A stretch of 64,000 nt of DNA from Tepidaquicella sp964564635 (GTDB taxonomy: Bacteria; Bacteroidota; Ignavibacteria; Tepidaquicellales; Tepidaquicellaceae). Positions 35,555 through 43,766 of this stretch are shown piece after piece. The stretch spans positions 186,001 through 250,000 of the forward strand of contig CAZMAR010000001.1 in NCBI GenBank assembly GCA_964564635.1. The letters run 5' to 3'. A program made the position numbers and the translations under genes. A model generated the notes under the pieces. The model made no database searches. It was not told where the DNA came from and was given only the letters and a program-made list of their open reading frames with translations. The first letter of the stretch is position 1. Every line of letters starts with the position of its first letter.

Positions 35555-37186
35555 CTACTGCATTTCTTTAGGTAACAATTCTTTTTTATCAAGTTTAGAT
35601 GGTGTAAATATTCCAATAACACCTTTAATTCCAACGCTCAAAACAATATTGACAAAGAAAGCAATAAATGAAATAAAAATAAGTGCTCCGCAAAATCCTG
35701 CTAAAATCATATAGATATTAAATTCACCATTATAATAAATTGTTCTTCTTAACATCCCTTTAAGTCCTGCCATACCCATAAATGCTCCCATTCCAATTCC
35801 ACCTGTTAAATGACCCCAGAAATGAATATTTGCAAGTTTTTGACTATACAATTTAGCACCATTTGTAACAATAGGAAATAATTTATAAACAGCAGCATAT
35901 AAAGTCATTGTTAAACCAACTAAAACAGCAACATGTACATGTGGACCAACCACCCATTGAGTATTATGTAAAATTCTATTTAATCCAATATCCGCTTGCA
36001 TAATACCTGCTGGAACCGCAAGCGCAAAACCGAGTAAACCACCAAGTAAAAATTTTAATTCATTGGTCATTTTCAAAGGTCGTGCACTCCATAAAGTCGC
36101 AAGCGTTATAAAGAAAGCAAGACCCTGTGTAATAAGTTCAAAAGCGGTTACCATTTCCCCTGATAAAACTTTCAGGATACCGGGTTGTGCCTGGTCAGAT
36201 AATAAATGATGAGACCAAACAGTCCATGAGACAACCATTTCCACAAATAAAGCTGCTCTCGCAATATTCTGCATATATAAATCTTTTCCAGTTATTAACA
36301 TTGCCAGAAGATACCATGTACCAGCGACATATATAAGAACAAGACCATCAGCAATCAAATCAAGTCCCCACCAAAACCAATTTTTATATAATAAAGCATC
36401 AATTGCGGTGTTTTTCAAACTTACCCCAAAAAGATACGAAATCATATAAATCAGAATTAATACACCCGTAAAGGTAATAACTAAAGAATTTAATGCCGTA
36501 TCCACAGTTCCGCGTGCTATTGCAGCAACTGGTAGAGAAACAAGATGTTCTTTTCTGTTTTCCTTTTTTCGAAACAAGTTTTTTAAACCAGTAATACCAA
36601 GAGCAGAGGCTAATAATGCAGATGCGGGTTGTTTTTCCCAGCCTTCAGGGGTATAAGTAATTGTTTTGAATATATTGATAACAAAGAATATAGTTCCAAT
36701 CATAACCAATGCAATACCAAAAATGAAAAATGTTCCTCCAATAGCACTGAATTGATTGAAATCAACAGGGAGAGGCCAGTACAAAGTATATAGAGGAGCA
36801 AAATGAGATAAAAATCCAGAAAACCAGAAAACAAATGTTCCAATAGTTATTAATAAAAAAGTTAGGTTTGCTAATTTGAAACTCCATAGTGGCTTTTTCA
36901 TTAAAAAAGGGACTAAAAACAAGAATGCACCACATACTAACGAATATGTGGAGCCAAATATTCCCACAAGTGGATGAGCTGTTAAAATTGCAAAATATTG
37001 ATGTTCGGGTACTAACTCTATGGGTTTAATTTGATAAATTCTCATTATCAATCCTTCTATGACAACGAATCCATAATATATTAATGCAACGACAACAAAT
37101 CTGAGAAGTAATTTTTGCATTGGAGTTAAACTATCGGGTTTAAAAAGCCCTTCTCTCCCATTTAATAAAGTATCTCTAAATTTCAT
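35555..37186 (-). CDS. Heme-copper oxidase superfamily subunit I with Asp in place of a CuB histidine (probable NO reductase)
   Basis: A 543-residue protein with at least 12 membrane helices. Haem ligands are present: H71 in LTAHPLVG (low-spin haem) and the H416-V-H418 pair in VVGPHVHVAVL. The two helix-VII metal ligands are present (WSHHLL, H326/H327). In helix VI, where oxidases have GHPEVY and cNOR has VVHLWVEG, this protein reads WWGLDLIADGL: Asp276 replaces the metal-binding His and Asp280 the NOR glutamate. No active-site Tyr is found in helix VI or VII, so oxygen reduction is unlikely and NO reduction is favoured. A His-to-Asp variant NOR class (gNOR) has been described as I recall. 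Downstream partner of a CuA-less subunit II and an Rrf2 regulator. Confidence 0.82.
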   Translation of the reverse strand: MKFRDTLLNGREGLFKPDSLTPMQKLLLRFVVVALIYYGFVVIEGLIMRIYQIKPIELVPEHQYFAILTAHPLVGIFGSTYSLVCGAFLFLVPFLMKKPLWSFKLANLTFLLITIGTFVFWFSGFLSHFAPLYTLYWPLPVDFNQFSAIGGTFFIFGIALVMIGTIFFVINIFKTITYTPEGWEKQPASALLASALGITGLKNLFRKKENRKEHLVSLPVAAIARGTVDTALNSLVITFTGVLILIYMISYLFGVSLKNTAIDALLYKNWFWWGLDLIADGLVLIYVAGTWYLLAMLITGKDLYMQNIARAALFVEMVVSWTVWSHHLLSDQAQPGILKVLSGEMVTAFELITQGLAFFITLATLWSARPLKMTNELKFLLGGLLGFALAVPAGIMQADIGLNRILHNTQWVVGPHVHVAVLVGLTMTLYAAVYKLFPIVTNGAKLYSQKLANIHFWGHLTGGIGMGAFMGMAGLKGMLRRTIYYNGEFNIYMILAGFCGALIFISFIAFFVNIVLSVGIKGVIGIFTPSKLDKKELLPKEMQ

Positions 37187-37218
37187 AATTTATTTATATT
37201 TAAATTATTAATAATTTT

Positions 37219-37764
37219 TTATTTAACAATTACAACATCTTTTAAAATCATCTTTGCTCCCTTTGGCCCAGAATATTCAGTAGACCGGATTGAATAAACT
37301 CCAGGTTTATCAAATATCCATACAATATCATTCCTGTGACCGGGTAAAACTTGCATCTGAAAAACCATAGAATTATCCTCTCTAAATAATCCAAAACCAT
37401 AGGTTAAATCTCCTGATGTAACATCAAATAATACCTTTTCATTAACATTAATTATTAACTTTTCGGATGGGAGTATGAATCTGTGATTCTCAATCTTAAT
37501 ATGAAATTCTCTGTCAGCCTTAATATCAACTCTATTTAAATCAATTGGTGCCCATGGGATTGTGTTATAAGTAACTATATGTAGGGACACACCTAATACT
37601 ATTAAAAAACTGAAAAATGAATAGAAAAGAATATTACTTACTTTTTTTACCTTACCTTCCTTAGTTAATTTATATCCAACCCATCCTACAAGCAGAATTA
37701 TAGCAATAGCATAACATGTATATGCTATTGTTTGTCCGTTTAAAACTATTTTTGAATCAACCAT
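37219..37764 (-). CDS. Cupredoxin-type subunit II of the heme-copper enzyme, CuA ligands lost
   Basis: A 181-residue protein with two N-terminal helices (about 12-32 and 44-64) and a cupredoxin domain (about 85-181). It aligns with oxidase subunit II: TSGDLTYGFGLF corresponds to TSxDVxHGF, and IRSTEYSGPKGAKM to the CSExCGxxHxxM CuA loop. All metal ligands but Met172 are replaced (His to Tyr122, Cys to Ser161, Cys to Ser165, His to Gly169), so CuA is absent. The electron source is therefore not cytochrome c through CuA; quinol is an alternative. It sits 32 bp before subunit I and 36 bp after the Rrf2 gene in one operon. A broken copy lies at 41781-42075. Confidence 0.85.
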   Translation of the reverse strand: MVDSKIVLNGQTIAYTCYAIAIILLVGWVGYKLTKEGKVKKVSNILFYSFFSFLIVLGVSLHIVTYNTIPWAPIDLNRVDIKADREFHIKIENHRFILPSEKLIINVNEKVLFDVTSGDLTYGFGLFREDNSMVFQMQVLPGHRNDIVWIFDKPGVYSIRSTEYSGPKGAKMILKDVVIVK

Positions 37765-37800
37765 ATTATATTATTTATTTTGAAAATTAGAATTAATTAT

Positions 37801-38196
37801 TTATTTCTTAAGTTCAAATAAATCAGTAGTTTTTAATATATTTAAAACTTCTTCTCTGGCTTTTGCCCACTTATCATGAATTTTGCATTTTTTATCAAAT
37901 AAACAACGCTCAAATCCAAAAATACATGAGTTGAAAATATTTAATTCTTCAGAGCCTAATAAAATATCCGATAAAAATATAGTATTTTTTTTCAGGTTAA
38001 TTTTAAAGCCTCCCCCCTTTCCTTTCATTCCTATTATTAAACCTCTTTTTGATAATTTTGTTAGAATCCTTCTTAAATATTGGTAAGGAATCATTAATCT
38101 TTTGTGTAGAATCTTGGCTGTGACAACTGAATCTTCATTGGTTAACATATACTTTAGTATTCTTAAAGCATATTGAGATGTTTTTGTTATAAACAT
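37801..38196 (-). CDS. Rrf2-family regulator with FeS-type cysteines (NsrR/IscR-like)
   Basis: A 131-residue Rrf2 protein: winged helix in residues 1-60 (TSQYALRILKYMLTN, then VVTAKILHKRLMIPYQYLRRILTKLSKRGLI), a basic KGKGGGFKI wing, and a Cys trio C91, C98 and C104 matching the 2Fe-2S or 4Fe-4S ligand spacing of IscR and NsrR. Rrf2 proteins of this type sense NO, iron-sulfur status or redox state. It is the first gene of the operon with subunits II and I, and a palindrome lies between its promoter and start codon. With a probable NO reductase downstream, NO sensing is the likely role (inference). Confidence 0.9.
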   Translation of the reverse strand: MFITKTSQYALRILKYMLTNEDSVVTAKILHKRLMIPYQYLRRILTKLSKRGLIIGMKGKGGGFKINLKKNTIFLSDILLGSEELNIFNSCIFGFERCLFDKKCKIHDKWAKAREEVLNILKTTDLFELKK

Positions 38197-38197
38197 A

Positions 38198-38248
38198 AAT
38201 GATATATTAAAGTATCATTAAAATAAATATAAATATTTTTATTGTCAA
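38198..38248 (-). promoter_or_regulatory. Promoter and palindromic operator of the rrf2-NOR operon
   Basis: On the minus strand TTGACA (38248-38243) is followed, after TTG and 20 bases, by TATTTTAA (38225-38218), the same layout as other promoters here. AATGATA (38198-38204) and TATCATT (38213-38219) form perfect 7-bp inverted arms with an 8-base spacer, overlapping the -7 element and reaching to within two bases of the start codon; this is the probable binding site of the Rrf2 protein itself. Confidence 0.6.
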
Positions 38249-38413
38249 GAGATATTTTTTCTTAATTTTTATTTCACCTGATAATATGAAATATTAAAAT
38301 TAAACTTAATTTAAACATATAATAAATTAATTATTTACACACTTATTACAACAATAAGATTAATATTTGTTATTAAATAATGTGATAAATTATTCTTTTT
38401 AATCATAAATTTT

Positions 38414-39115
38414 TTATTTAATTTCAATTATTTTAAGACTACTCAATATTTTATCGAACATAGTTCTCCATTTATCTTCTTCTGTAATTCTATACGATAA
38501 TGTAATAGTATGTATCCTGTCGTAATTATGAAACTGATATATTCTTACAAATGCTTCAGGATTATCCCCAATTTTTCGCTTATAAGATATAAGTATAGCA
38601 GACATTCCATTAACTTCGACAATTTTCACCGGGTACCATTCTGTAATTTTAAAAGACAATTCATATTGTTTTTTTAATAGTTTATCAAATTCCTTTAATT
38701 CAGTATCTGAGATGGGCAAATCATACAAGGTTCCAACATCTCCTATTTTCTCCATTTGTGTTTTTATAATTACTCTTGCATAAGAGGCAAAAGCATCTTT
38801 TTTGAATTTATTTAATCCCGATTGCTGAAAAACAATTTGTTTTTCAGTAAGACCATTAATCTCTCTGAATTTATCTGTAAGCTCTTTAAATTTACCCTCT
38901 TGAATTTCAAGTTCTGGAGGAATGTAAATTTCTCCAAGCCCTTCAATATCATATTTTATCCAATCTATAAAATCTTTGTCGGAGTTATTGTTTAAATCAG
39001 TGGTATCATTACTAATTTTATTTTCATCTATTTTTTTCTGCTGCATATTTTCAGGTGGTTTACAGAATATAAAAAATATTGACAGCAAAGCAACTAAGAT
39101 TGAATATTTTTCCAT
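38414..39115 (-). CDS. Lipoprotein of unknown function
   Basis: A 233-residue lipoprotein: hydrophobic N-terminus ending at the lipobox FFIFCKPP (Cys18), then an Asn/Asp/Lys-rich linker and a soluble alpha/beta domain (about 55-233) ending in ITLSYRITEEDKWRTMFDKILSSLKII. The last part resembles the final strands and helix of PsbP/DUF1795-like domains, also suggested for the N-terminal part of the gene at 39833, but the match is not certain. It lies 12 bp after the DUF2569-type gene and probably forms one unit with it and the gene before. No specific function can be given. Confidence 0.75.
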   Translation of the reverse strand: MEKYSILVALLSIFFIFCKPPENMQQKKIDENKISNDTTDLNNNSDKDFIDWIKYDIEGLGEIYIPPELEIQEGKFKELTDKFREINGLTEKQIVFQQSGLNKFKKDAFASYARVIIKTQMEKIGDVGTLYDLPISDTELKEFDKLLKKQYELSFKITEWYPVKIVEVNGMSAILISYKRKIGDNPEAFVRIYQFHNYDRIHTITLSYRITEEDKWRTMFDKILSSLKIIEIK

Positions 39116-39127
39116 AGTTGTAATTAT

Positions 39128-39836
39128 TTAATTAATAAATGTATTTTTTACTCTTTTTGAGACACTAAAATAAATACCATAAAATACCGCAACAATCACT
39201 GACCATATAATAATAATCGTAAATTCTGAATCATTAATTCTTATTGCGGAGCTTATAATACTTCCTTCAATAAAATTTAAAAAAACGGATAATATTAGAA
39301 ATCCTACCATAAGTCTGGGAGTTTGTTTCTTTTTCATAAAAAAATAAAATTCAATTATTGTTAATAAGGCAATAACTATAATATTTTTAATAGTTCCAAA
39401 TGCTATAATATCAGAGAATTTGTTCCTTAAACTTTTTATTGATTGACCAGAGAATTTGTTGCTTAAACTTTCTATTGAACTTTCTATTGATTGATATTCA
39501 ATAATTTCATAAAATGATGAAAGAATTCTCCCGAATATATAAATAGCCGGTAGAATAAGCCAACCTCCAATAACATAAGGTTCATCAGGATTTACAGTCC
39601 CTGACTGGACTTTTTCTCTTTCTTTTATAATTTCATCCAAATAAGAATATTTTTCCATAACCGGTTTTACAGTGGTCTCAAAATATTCTGGGTTACTTTG
39701 CTCGTATTTCATCGATATTTCTTTAAAATATTTCCAATTTACCTTAGCATATTTTTCAAGTTGTTCCTGTGTTTCTAAAAGATTTAAATCTTCGGGATAA
39801 ATCTTCTCTGAAATTAATTTATTATTGTCTTTTCAT
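39128..39836 (-). CDS. DUF2569-type membrane protein, probably with a 5' frameshift
   Basis: From ATG at 39712 this is a 194-residue protein with GGWLILPAIYI (DUF2569-like first helix) and three further helices. The same frame stays open upstream for about 40 codons (TQEQLEKYAKVNWKYFKEIS precedes the Met) up to the stop of the preceding gene. An ATG overlapping that stop (39834-39836, ATGA) is in the wrong frame by one base: a run of four A (39830-39833 as T on plus) must lose one A to connect ATG-AAA-GAC with the open frame. A one-base insertion or a homopolymer sequencing error is therefore likely, and the intact protein would have about 235 residues. Contains a 36-bp tandem repeat. Confidence 0.7.
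39412..39483. repeat. 36-bp tandem repeat inside the DUF2569-type gene
   Basis: Two 36-base units (39412-39447, 39448-39483) differ at a few positions and encode SIESLSNKFSGQ and SIKSLRNKFSDI. A 15-base partial repeat (CTATTGAACTTT/CTATTGATTGAT) follows. The repeat keeps frame, so it expands the protein by 12 residues. Confidence 0.85.
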
Positions 39837-40930
39837 TTATTGTTTACATTTTGAGTTATTTCTGTTGATGCATTATTGGTAATATTTTCAGTACAATTAT
39901 CGCTCGCTTCTTTAAGAACTTCAAAACTATTAGTATCATTTGGTGATATATTTTCATTAGATTCCAAATCACTTTTCCCAACATGGGACATTAATAATGC
40001 AAGCGGATAAATAGAAATTGAATTCAAAATCAAAGGTACTATGAGATATTCTGTAATTAAGTATTGAAGTATGAAAAGTATTATACACAAAATAGTAGAA
40101 ATAAGCCATTTATATGTATTAATCTGCCTGAGAAGTCTATGAAAATTTTGTTTGCGTTTATTTAACAAAAGCAGGGATATAATCACGGGGGTAATGTATA
40201 TAATATAATTTAATAAAGGAAATATTATATTATACATAAAATTAAACCCATCTGATTTGTTTTCTTTCATTTTGATGCTATCCTTGACCTGAGTTTTTTT
40301 AACATCTTTTTCTTTATTTATAATATATTCGTATTTAGGATCAATTTTTAAGTTATCTGCAAAATCAATAAATTCGGGATAATATTTTTCCCATGTACTC
40401 GTTGTTGAGCAAAAATACATATTTACAGAACCGTATGATGTGAGTTTCATTATCATTAATCCAGTCACGTTTTTGTTATTTGCTTTCATTTCAACTGAAC
40501 TTACAATTCTTGTATTTTCTTCATCATAATACTTTTCATTTACTTTTAGATTTTTAATATATTTTTTCAATTTATCATGTTTTGTCATTACTTTATCCAA
40601 TACATCGTCAAGCTCTTTTGAAAACTTCTTTAATTCACTTTCGCTTATCTTACCAGCTTTATTTATTTCGATTAAACAGTAAGGAAATGTAATATATGTA
40701 TTTGATAATTTTTTCTGAAATCCAACAGTGTATTTATTAGTTTGATTTTCCCCTAATATACTTTTTGCTTTTTTATTTAAATTATTCAGAACTGTGTTAG
40801 GAATCTGTTTCCACCCCACAGGGATAGTAATTTCAAAATTACCAAAATCGTTTTTATAGACTTCCTGTGAAAATAAGTAAGGAGTTGTAAAAAAGAATAA
40901 AAATAAAAAATGTAATTTAAAGTTTTTCAT
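39833..40930 (-). CDS. Membrane protein with N-terminal exported domain
   Basis: A protein of about 365 residues when started at ATG 40930, which gives a proper signal peptide (MKNFKLHFLFLFFFTTPYLFSQ); the longer frame from 40972 adds a hydrophobic MLIIFIIKFLNYFI that I do not accept. An exported domain (about 20-200) starts NDFGNFEITIPVGWKQIP, like PsbP/DUF1795 folds. After that come three transmembrane helices (about 240-330) and an acidic Asn/Thr-rich tail. Function unknown. Its stop overlaps the apparent ATG of the next gene (ATGA), which supports one operon with the DUF2569-type protein and the lipoprotein. Confidence 0.75.
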   Translation of the reverse strand: MKNFKLHFLFLFFFTTPYLFSQEVYKNDFGNFEITIPVGWKQIPNTVLNNLNKKAKSILGENQTNKYTVGFQKKLSNTYITFPYCLIEINKAGKISESELKKFSKELDDVLDKVMTKHDKLKKYIKNLKVNEKYYDEENTRIVSSVEMKANNKNVTGLMIMKLTSYGSVNMYFCSTTSTWEKYYPEFIDFADNLKIDPKYEYIINKEKDVKKTQVKDSIKMKENKSDGFNFMYNIIFPLLNYIIYITPVIISLLLLNKRKQNFHRLLRQINTYKWLISTILCIILFILQYLITEYLIVPLILNSISIYPLALLMSHVGKSDLESNENISPNDTNSFEVLKEASDNCTENITNNASTEITQNVNNK

Positions 40931-41093
40931 AATGAAATAATTTAAAAATTTTATAATAAAAATAATTAGCAATTACCATAAATTAGATTATCTTTTTTAC
41001 ACATTACAATATTTGTAAAGAAAATAAAAAAAAGAACATAATAATTCCATCTTATATCTAATTCTATATCCTATTATGAAAAATTGGTTACTC

Positions 41094-41730
41094 AGGTTGA
41101 ACGTTTAAATTAAGCAGCTTTTATTAATTTTGATTTAAATTCCTTTTTTATTTTGTTTTTCAATATAGTAGATAAATCATCTATACAAAATTTAATGTTA
41201 TCAATACTCATCTTGTATCTTACAACAGTAAGCATTTCTGTTTCGAAATATTTTGAAATATTTTTTAGTTAATGATTTGCCTTTTGCATGCATATCTTTT
41301 ATGAATGCGTGGGACAGTATGGTATAAAATATCATCATTAAGCAAATTTTTGATTTAAATGCCTCTATGCTTGTGCTTTGATATCCGTATATTCCTAAAT
41401 ATTGTTTACTCATTTTGAAAAACATTTCAATCTTCCATCCTTGTTTTTATGCTTTCATTGTTCTATATACTGGAAAAACAGTTCCGGTATTTATTAGTAC
41501 CATCGCAGTCCTATGCGTTGAATGTTTCGTAAATACCTGTTTGACTGGTCCTCCTTTTTTCAATTCTACTTTTTCGCTTATTACTTTATATAATGTTTTG
41601 CTAATTCTTGACTTTTCTTAAAACTCTTGATTGTATAATATAAATATTTACTTATATTGGTTTGATGTCCATTTAGTCGAAATACTCTATTAAATTCTAG
41701 TGTCGATATAAAGTAATGTTTTTTCAACCT
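41094..41730 (-). mobile_element. Remnant of an IS element (DDE transposase type)
   Basis: Short inverted repeats AGGTTGAA (41094-41101) / TTCAACCT (41723-41730) bound a region that encodes broken transposase fragments on the minus strand. At about 640 bp it is too short for a complete IS of this kind, so internal deletions are likely. The end assignment rests on only 8 bp and is tentative. Confidence 0.55.
41110..41640 (-). pseudogene. Degenerate IS4-like transposase, C-terminal part
   Basis: One minus-strand frame reads KVELKKGGPVKQVFTKHSTH ... TVFPVYRTMKA, then a stop (TAA), then KQGWKIEMFFKMSKQYLGIYGYQSTS, which has the W-IE-FFK-KQYLG pattern found near the C-terminal Glu of IS4-like DDE transposases. 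A later frameshift near 41245 moves the continuing sequence (EMLTVVRYKMSIDNIKFCID and following) to another frame ending at 41110. At least one stop and one or two frameshifts are therefore present. The catalytic Asp residues are not seen. It is inactive. Confidence 0.7.
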
Positions 41731-41780
41731 ACAATAATTGATTATTAATTTTTTGGGATAATAGGTGTCTGCTAACTATC

Positions 41781-42075
41781 AACTTTTCTGATTGAAACAT
41801 GGATTTATGATTCTTAATCTTAATATGAAATTCCCTATCAGCCTTAATATCAATTCTATTTAAATCAATTGGTGCCCATGGGATTGTCTTATAAGTAATT
41901 ATATGTAGCGACACACCTAAAATTACTAAAAAACTGAAAAATGAATAGAAAAGAATATTACTTACTTTTTTTACCTTACCTTCCTTAGTTAATTTATAAC
42001 CAAACCATCCTACAAGCAGAATTATAGCAATAGCATAACATGTATAAGTTATATTTTTTCCGTTTAAAACTATTA
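41781..42075 (-). pseudogene. Broken copy of heme-copper subunit II
   Basis: Corresponds to about the first 103 codons of the intact gene at 37219-37764, keeping sequences such as SLHIITYKTIPWAPIDLNRIDIKADREFHIK. The start codon region (MVDS) is deleted, the 3' part is missing, and several substitutions separate it from the intact copy. It cannot give a functional protein. Confidence 0.88.
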
Positions 42076-42110
42076 TATTATATTATATTTTGAAAATTAG
42101 AATTAATTAT

Positions 42111-42505
42111 TTATTCCTGAAGTTCAAATAAATCGGTAGTTTTTAATATATTTAAAACTTCTTCTCTGGCTTTTGCCCACTTATCATGAATTTTGAATTT
42201 TTTATCAAATAGACAACGCTCAAATCCAAAAATACATGAGTTAAAAATATTTAATTCTTCAGAGCCTAATAAAATATCCGATAAAAATATAGTATTCTCT
42301 TTCAGGTTAATTTTAAAGCCTCCCCCCTTTCCTTTCATTCCTATTATTGAACCTCTTTTTGATAATTTTGTTAGAATCCTTCTTAAATATTGGTAAGGAA
42401 TCCTTAATCTTGTGTGTAGAATCTTGGCTGTGACAACTGAATCTTAATTGGTTAACATATACTTTAGTATTCTTATGCATATCGAGATTTTTTTGTGATA
42501 TACAT
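42111..42505 (-). pseudogene. Broken copy of the Rrf2 regulator
   Basis: Homologous to 37801-38196. Codon 21 (GAA, Glu, in the intact gene) is TAA (42444-42446), the region before it has net one base lost, and Cys104, one of the three FeS ligands, is Phe. The C-terminal 75 codons still form an open frame. It could make at most a truncated protein without the DNA-binding helices. Confidence 0.9.
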
Positions 42506-42731
42506 AAACGATAAATTAAATTATAATTAAAATATATATAAATATTTTTATTGTCAAGAGATATTTTTTCTTAATTTTTATTTCACCTGATAATATGAAA
42601 TATTAAAATTAAACTTAATTTAAACATATAATAAATTAATTATTTACACACTTATTACAACAATAAGATTAATATTTGTTTATAAATAATTATAAAGGAA
42701 AACTTGCTTTATAAAAAATATTATTTTTCTA

Positions 42732-42761
42732 TTGACAATATAAACTAATATTTTTATTTTG
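42732..42761 (+). promoter_or_regulatory. Bacteroidetes-type promoter of rlpA
   Basis: TTGACA starts at 42732; TTG is followed by exactly 20 bases and TATTTTG (42755-42761), one base shorter than the TAnnTTTG consensus. Expected transcription start is about 42768. Confidence 0.5.
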
Positions 42762-42774
42762 ATAAGTTATAAAT

Positions 42775-42816
42775 ATCACTAATATGGTTTATTAAACTGT
42801 TAAGTGATTTTTTTTT
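42775..42816 (+). terminator. Terminator-like hairpin in the rlpA leader
   Basis: Outer stem ATCACT (42775-42780) / AGTGAT (42803-42808), inner stem GGTTT/AAACT, then nine T (42808-42816). It lies between the rlpA promoter and the rlpA start, so it is either an attenuator or the end of a very short transcript. Confidence 0.5.
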
Positions 42817-42846
42817 ATTTATTTTGAAATTAAAAAAGGAGTGAAT

Positions 42847-43722
42847 TTGAGTAAAACGAAATTATGGTGCTATGCAATGTTATTAATTAGCATCATTATT
42901 AGTTTATTAAACCCTGTTAGTGGTGCTTCGTATCGAGACCCATTCGCTAACTTAAAAAAGAAAACCACCAGCTATGTAGAGGAAGGTATTGCTTCCTGGT
43001 ACGGACCCGGTTTTCATGGTAGAAAGACTGCAAGTGGAGAATATTTTAATACTTACGACTTCACAGCAGCTCATAGAACACTCCCCTTTGGAACATATAT
43101 TAAAGTTACGAATCTTGAAAATGGTAGAAGTACTATCGTTAAAATTAATGATCGTGGACCGTATGTTTTTGGAAGAATAATAGACCTTTCTTTTGCGGCA
43201 AAAGAGGAACTTGAAATGGGTGGTTTAGCAAGAGTCCGACTAGAATTATATAACGAGGAAGAAGAATTAATTGAAGAAAACACAGAAGTAGAAGGCTTTG
43301 AACCTTCAAATCTTTTTGAAGATGTTATCCTTAAAAAATACAATAGTTTAAATAAAGTCTACACCTTCAAAAAGATAGACTTAAAACTTCTTTCTCCAAA
43401 TACTGACGAAGCTAACGCCCAGATTTATTTTAAGCAGGAAAGTGAAGATTACTTCAATAGCTCAGAGATTAATTTTAATTTAATATCAGGTTATATTATT
43501 AAAATCGTTAAAACGAAGGGCGACTACGATACTAAAGCACTGATTCAAAGACTTGAGGATTTAGGTTATCCAAACATTTTTGTTCAAGTAATACCTAAAA
43601 AAGACTCTTCAATCTTTTATGTTCTAACAGGGATATACGCAACTGAGAATGATGCTAAAGATGATATAAATAAGCTTGAGAAAGAAGGATTTACAGTTAA
43701 ACTATGTAAATTTAGAAGTTAA
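42847..43722 (+). CDS. rlpA: RlpA-like septal ring lytic transglycosylase with SPOR domain
   Basis: A protein of about 291 residues. Signal peptide, then the double-psi beta-barrel of RlpA (GIASWYGPGFHGRKTASGEYF, AAHRTLPFGTYIKVTN, NDRGPYVFGRIIDLSFAA), which cleaves peptidoglycan strands lacking stem peptides, and a C-terminal SPOR domain (about 215-291) that binds such strands. I choose TTG at 42847: GGAG (42838-42841) stands five bases before it, exactly as before the metK ATG, while the GTG at 42841 overlaps the ribosome binding site itself. It converges on an amidase gene, and the two share a bidirectional terminator. Confidence 0.9.
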   Translation: MSKTKLWCYAMLLISIIISLLNPVSGASYRDPFANLKKKTTSYVEEGIASWYGPGFHGRKTASGEYFNTYDFTAAHRTLPFGTYIKVTNLENGRSTIVKINDRGPYVFGRIIDLSFAAKEELEMGGLARVRLELYNEEEELIEENTEVEGFEPSNLFEDVILKKYNSLNKVYTFKKIDLKLLSPNTDEANAQIYFKQESEDYFNSSEINFNLISGYIIKIVKTKGDYDTKALIQRLEDLGYPNIFVQVIPKKDSSIFYVLTGIYATENDAKDDINKLEKEGFTVKLCKFRS

Positions 43723-43752
43723 AAAAAAAGCCGCTTTAAGCGGCTTTTTTTT
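43722..43752. terminator. Bidirectional terminator between rlpA and amidase genes
   Basis: Stem GCCGCT (43730-43735) / AGCGGC (43739-43744), flanked by nine A on the left and ten T on the right, so it functions on both strands for the converging genes. Confidence 0.95.
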
Positions 43753-43766
43753 TATTTTCAATAAAA

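Larger units (their letters stand above)
37457..38371. repeat. Segmental duplication, intact copy
   Basis: This segment (the first part of subunit II, the complete Rrf2 gene and its upstream region) is repeated in the same orientation at 41781-42680 with many small differences. Here the genes are intact. The two copies differ by about 15 bases of net indels. Confidence 0.92.
41781..42680. repeat. Segmental duplication, decayed copy
   Basis: Direct-repeat copy of 37457-38371 in the same orientation, lying about 50 bases after the IS remnant. It holds broken versions of subunit II and Rrf2 and of the upstream region. The -33/-7 promoter elements are kept (42557-42552 and 42534-42527) while the operator arms have changed. 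Confidence 0.92.

Noticed and set aside
41238..41262. GAAATATTTT repeated twice, considered as a CRISPR-like or satellite repeat
   Set aside because: Only two short copies within the decayed transposase; more likely the site of its frameshift.
41415..41621. Plus-strand frame of 68 codons in the IS remnant
   Set aside because: Antisense to the transposase-like minus frame; no family resemblance.
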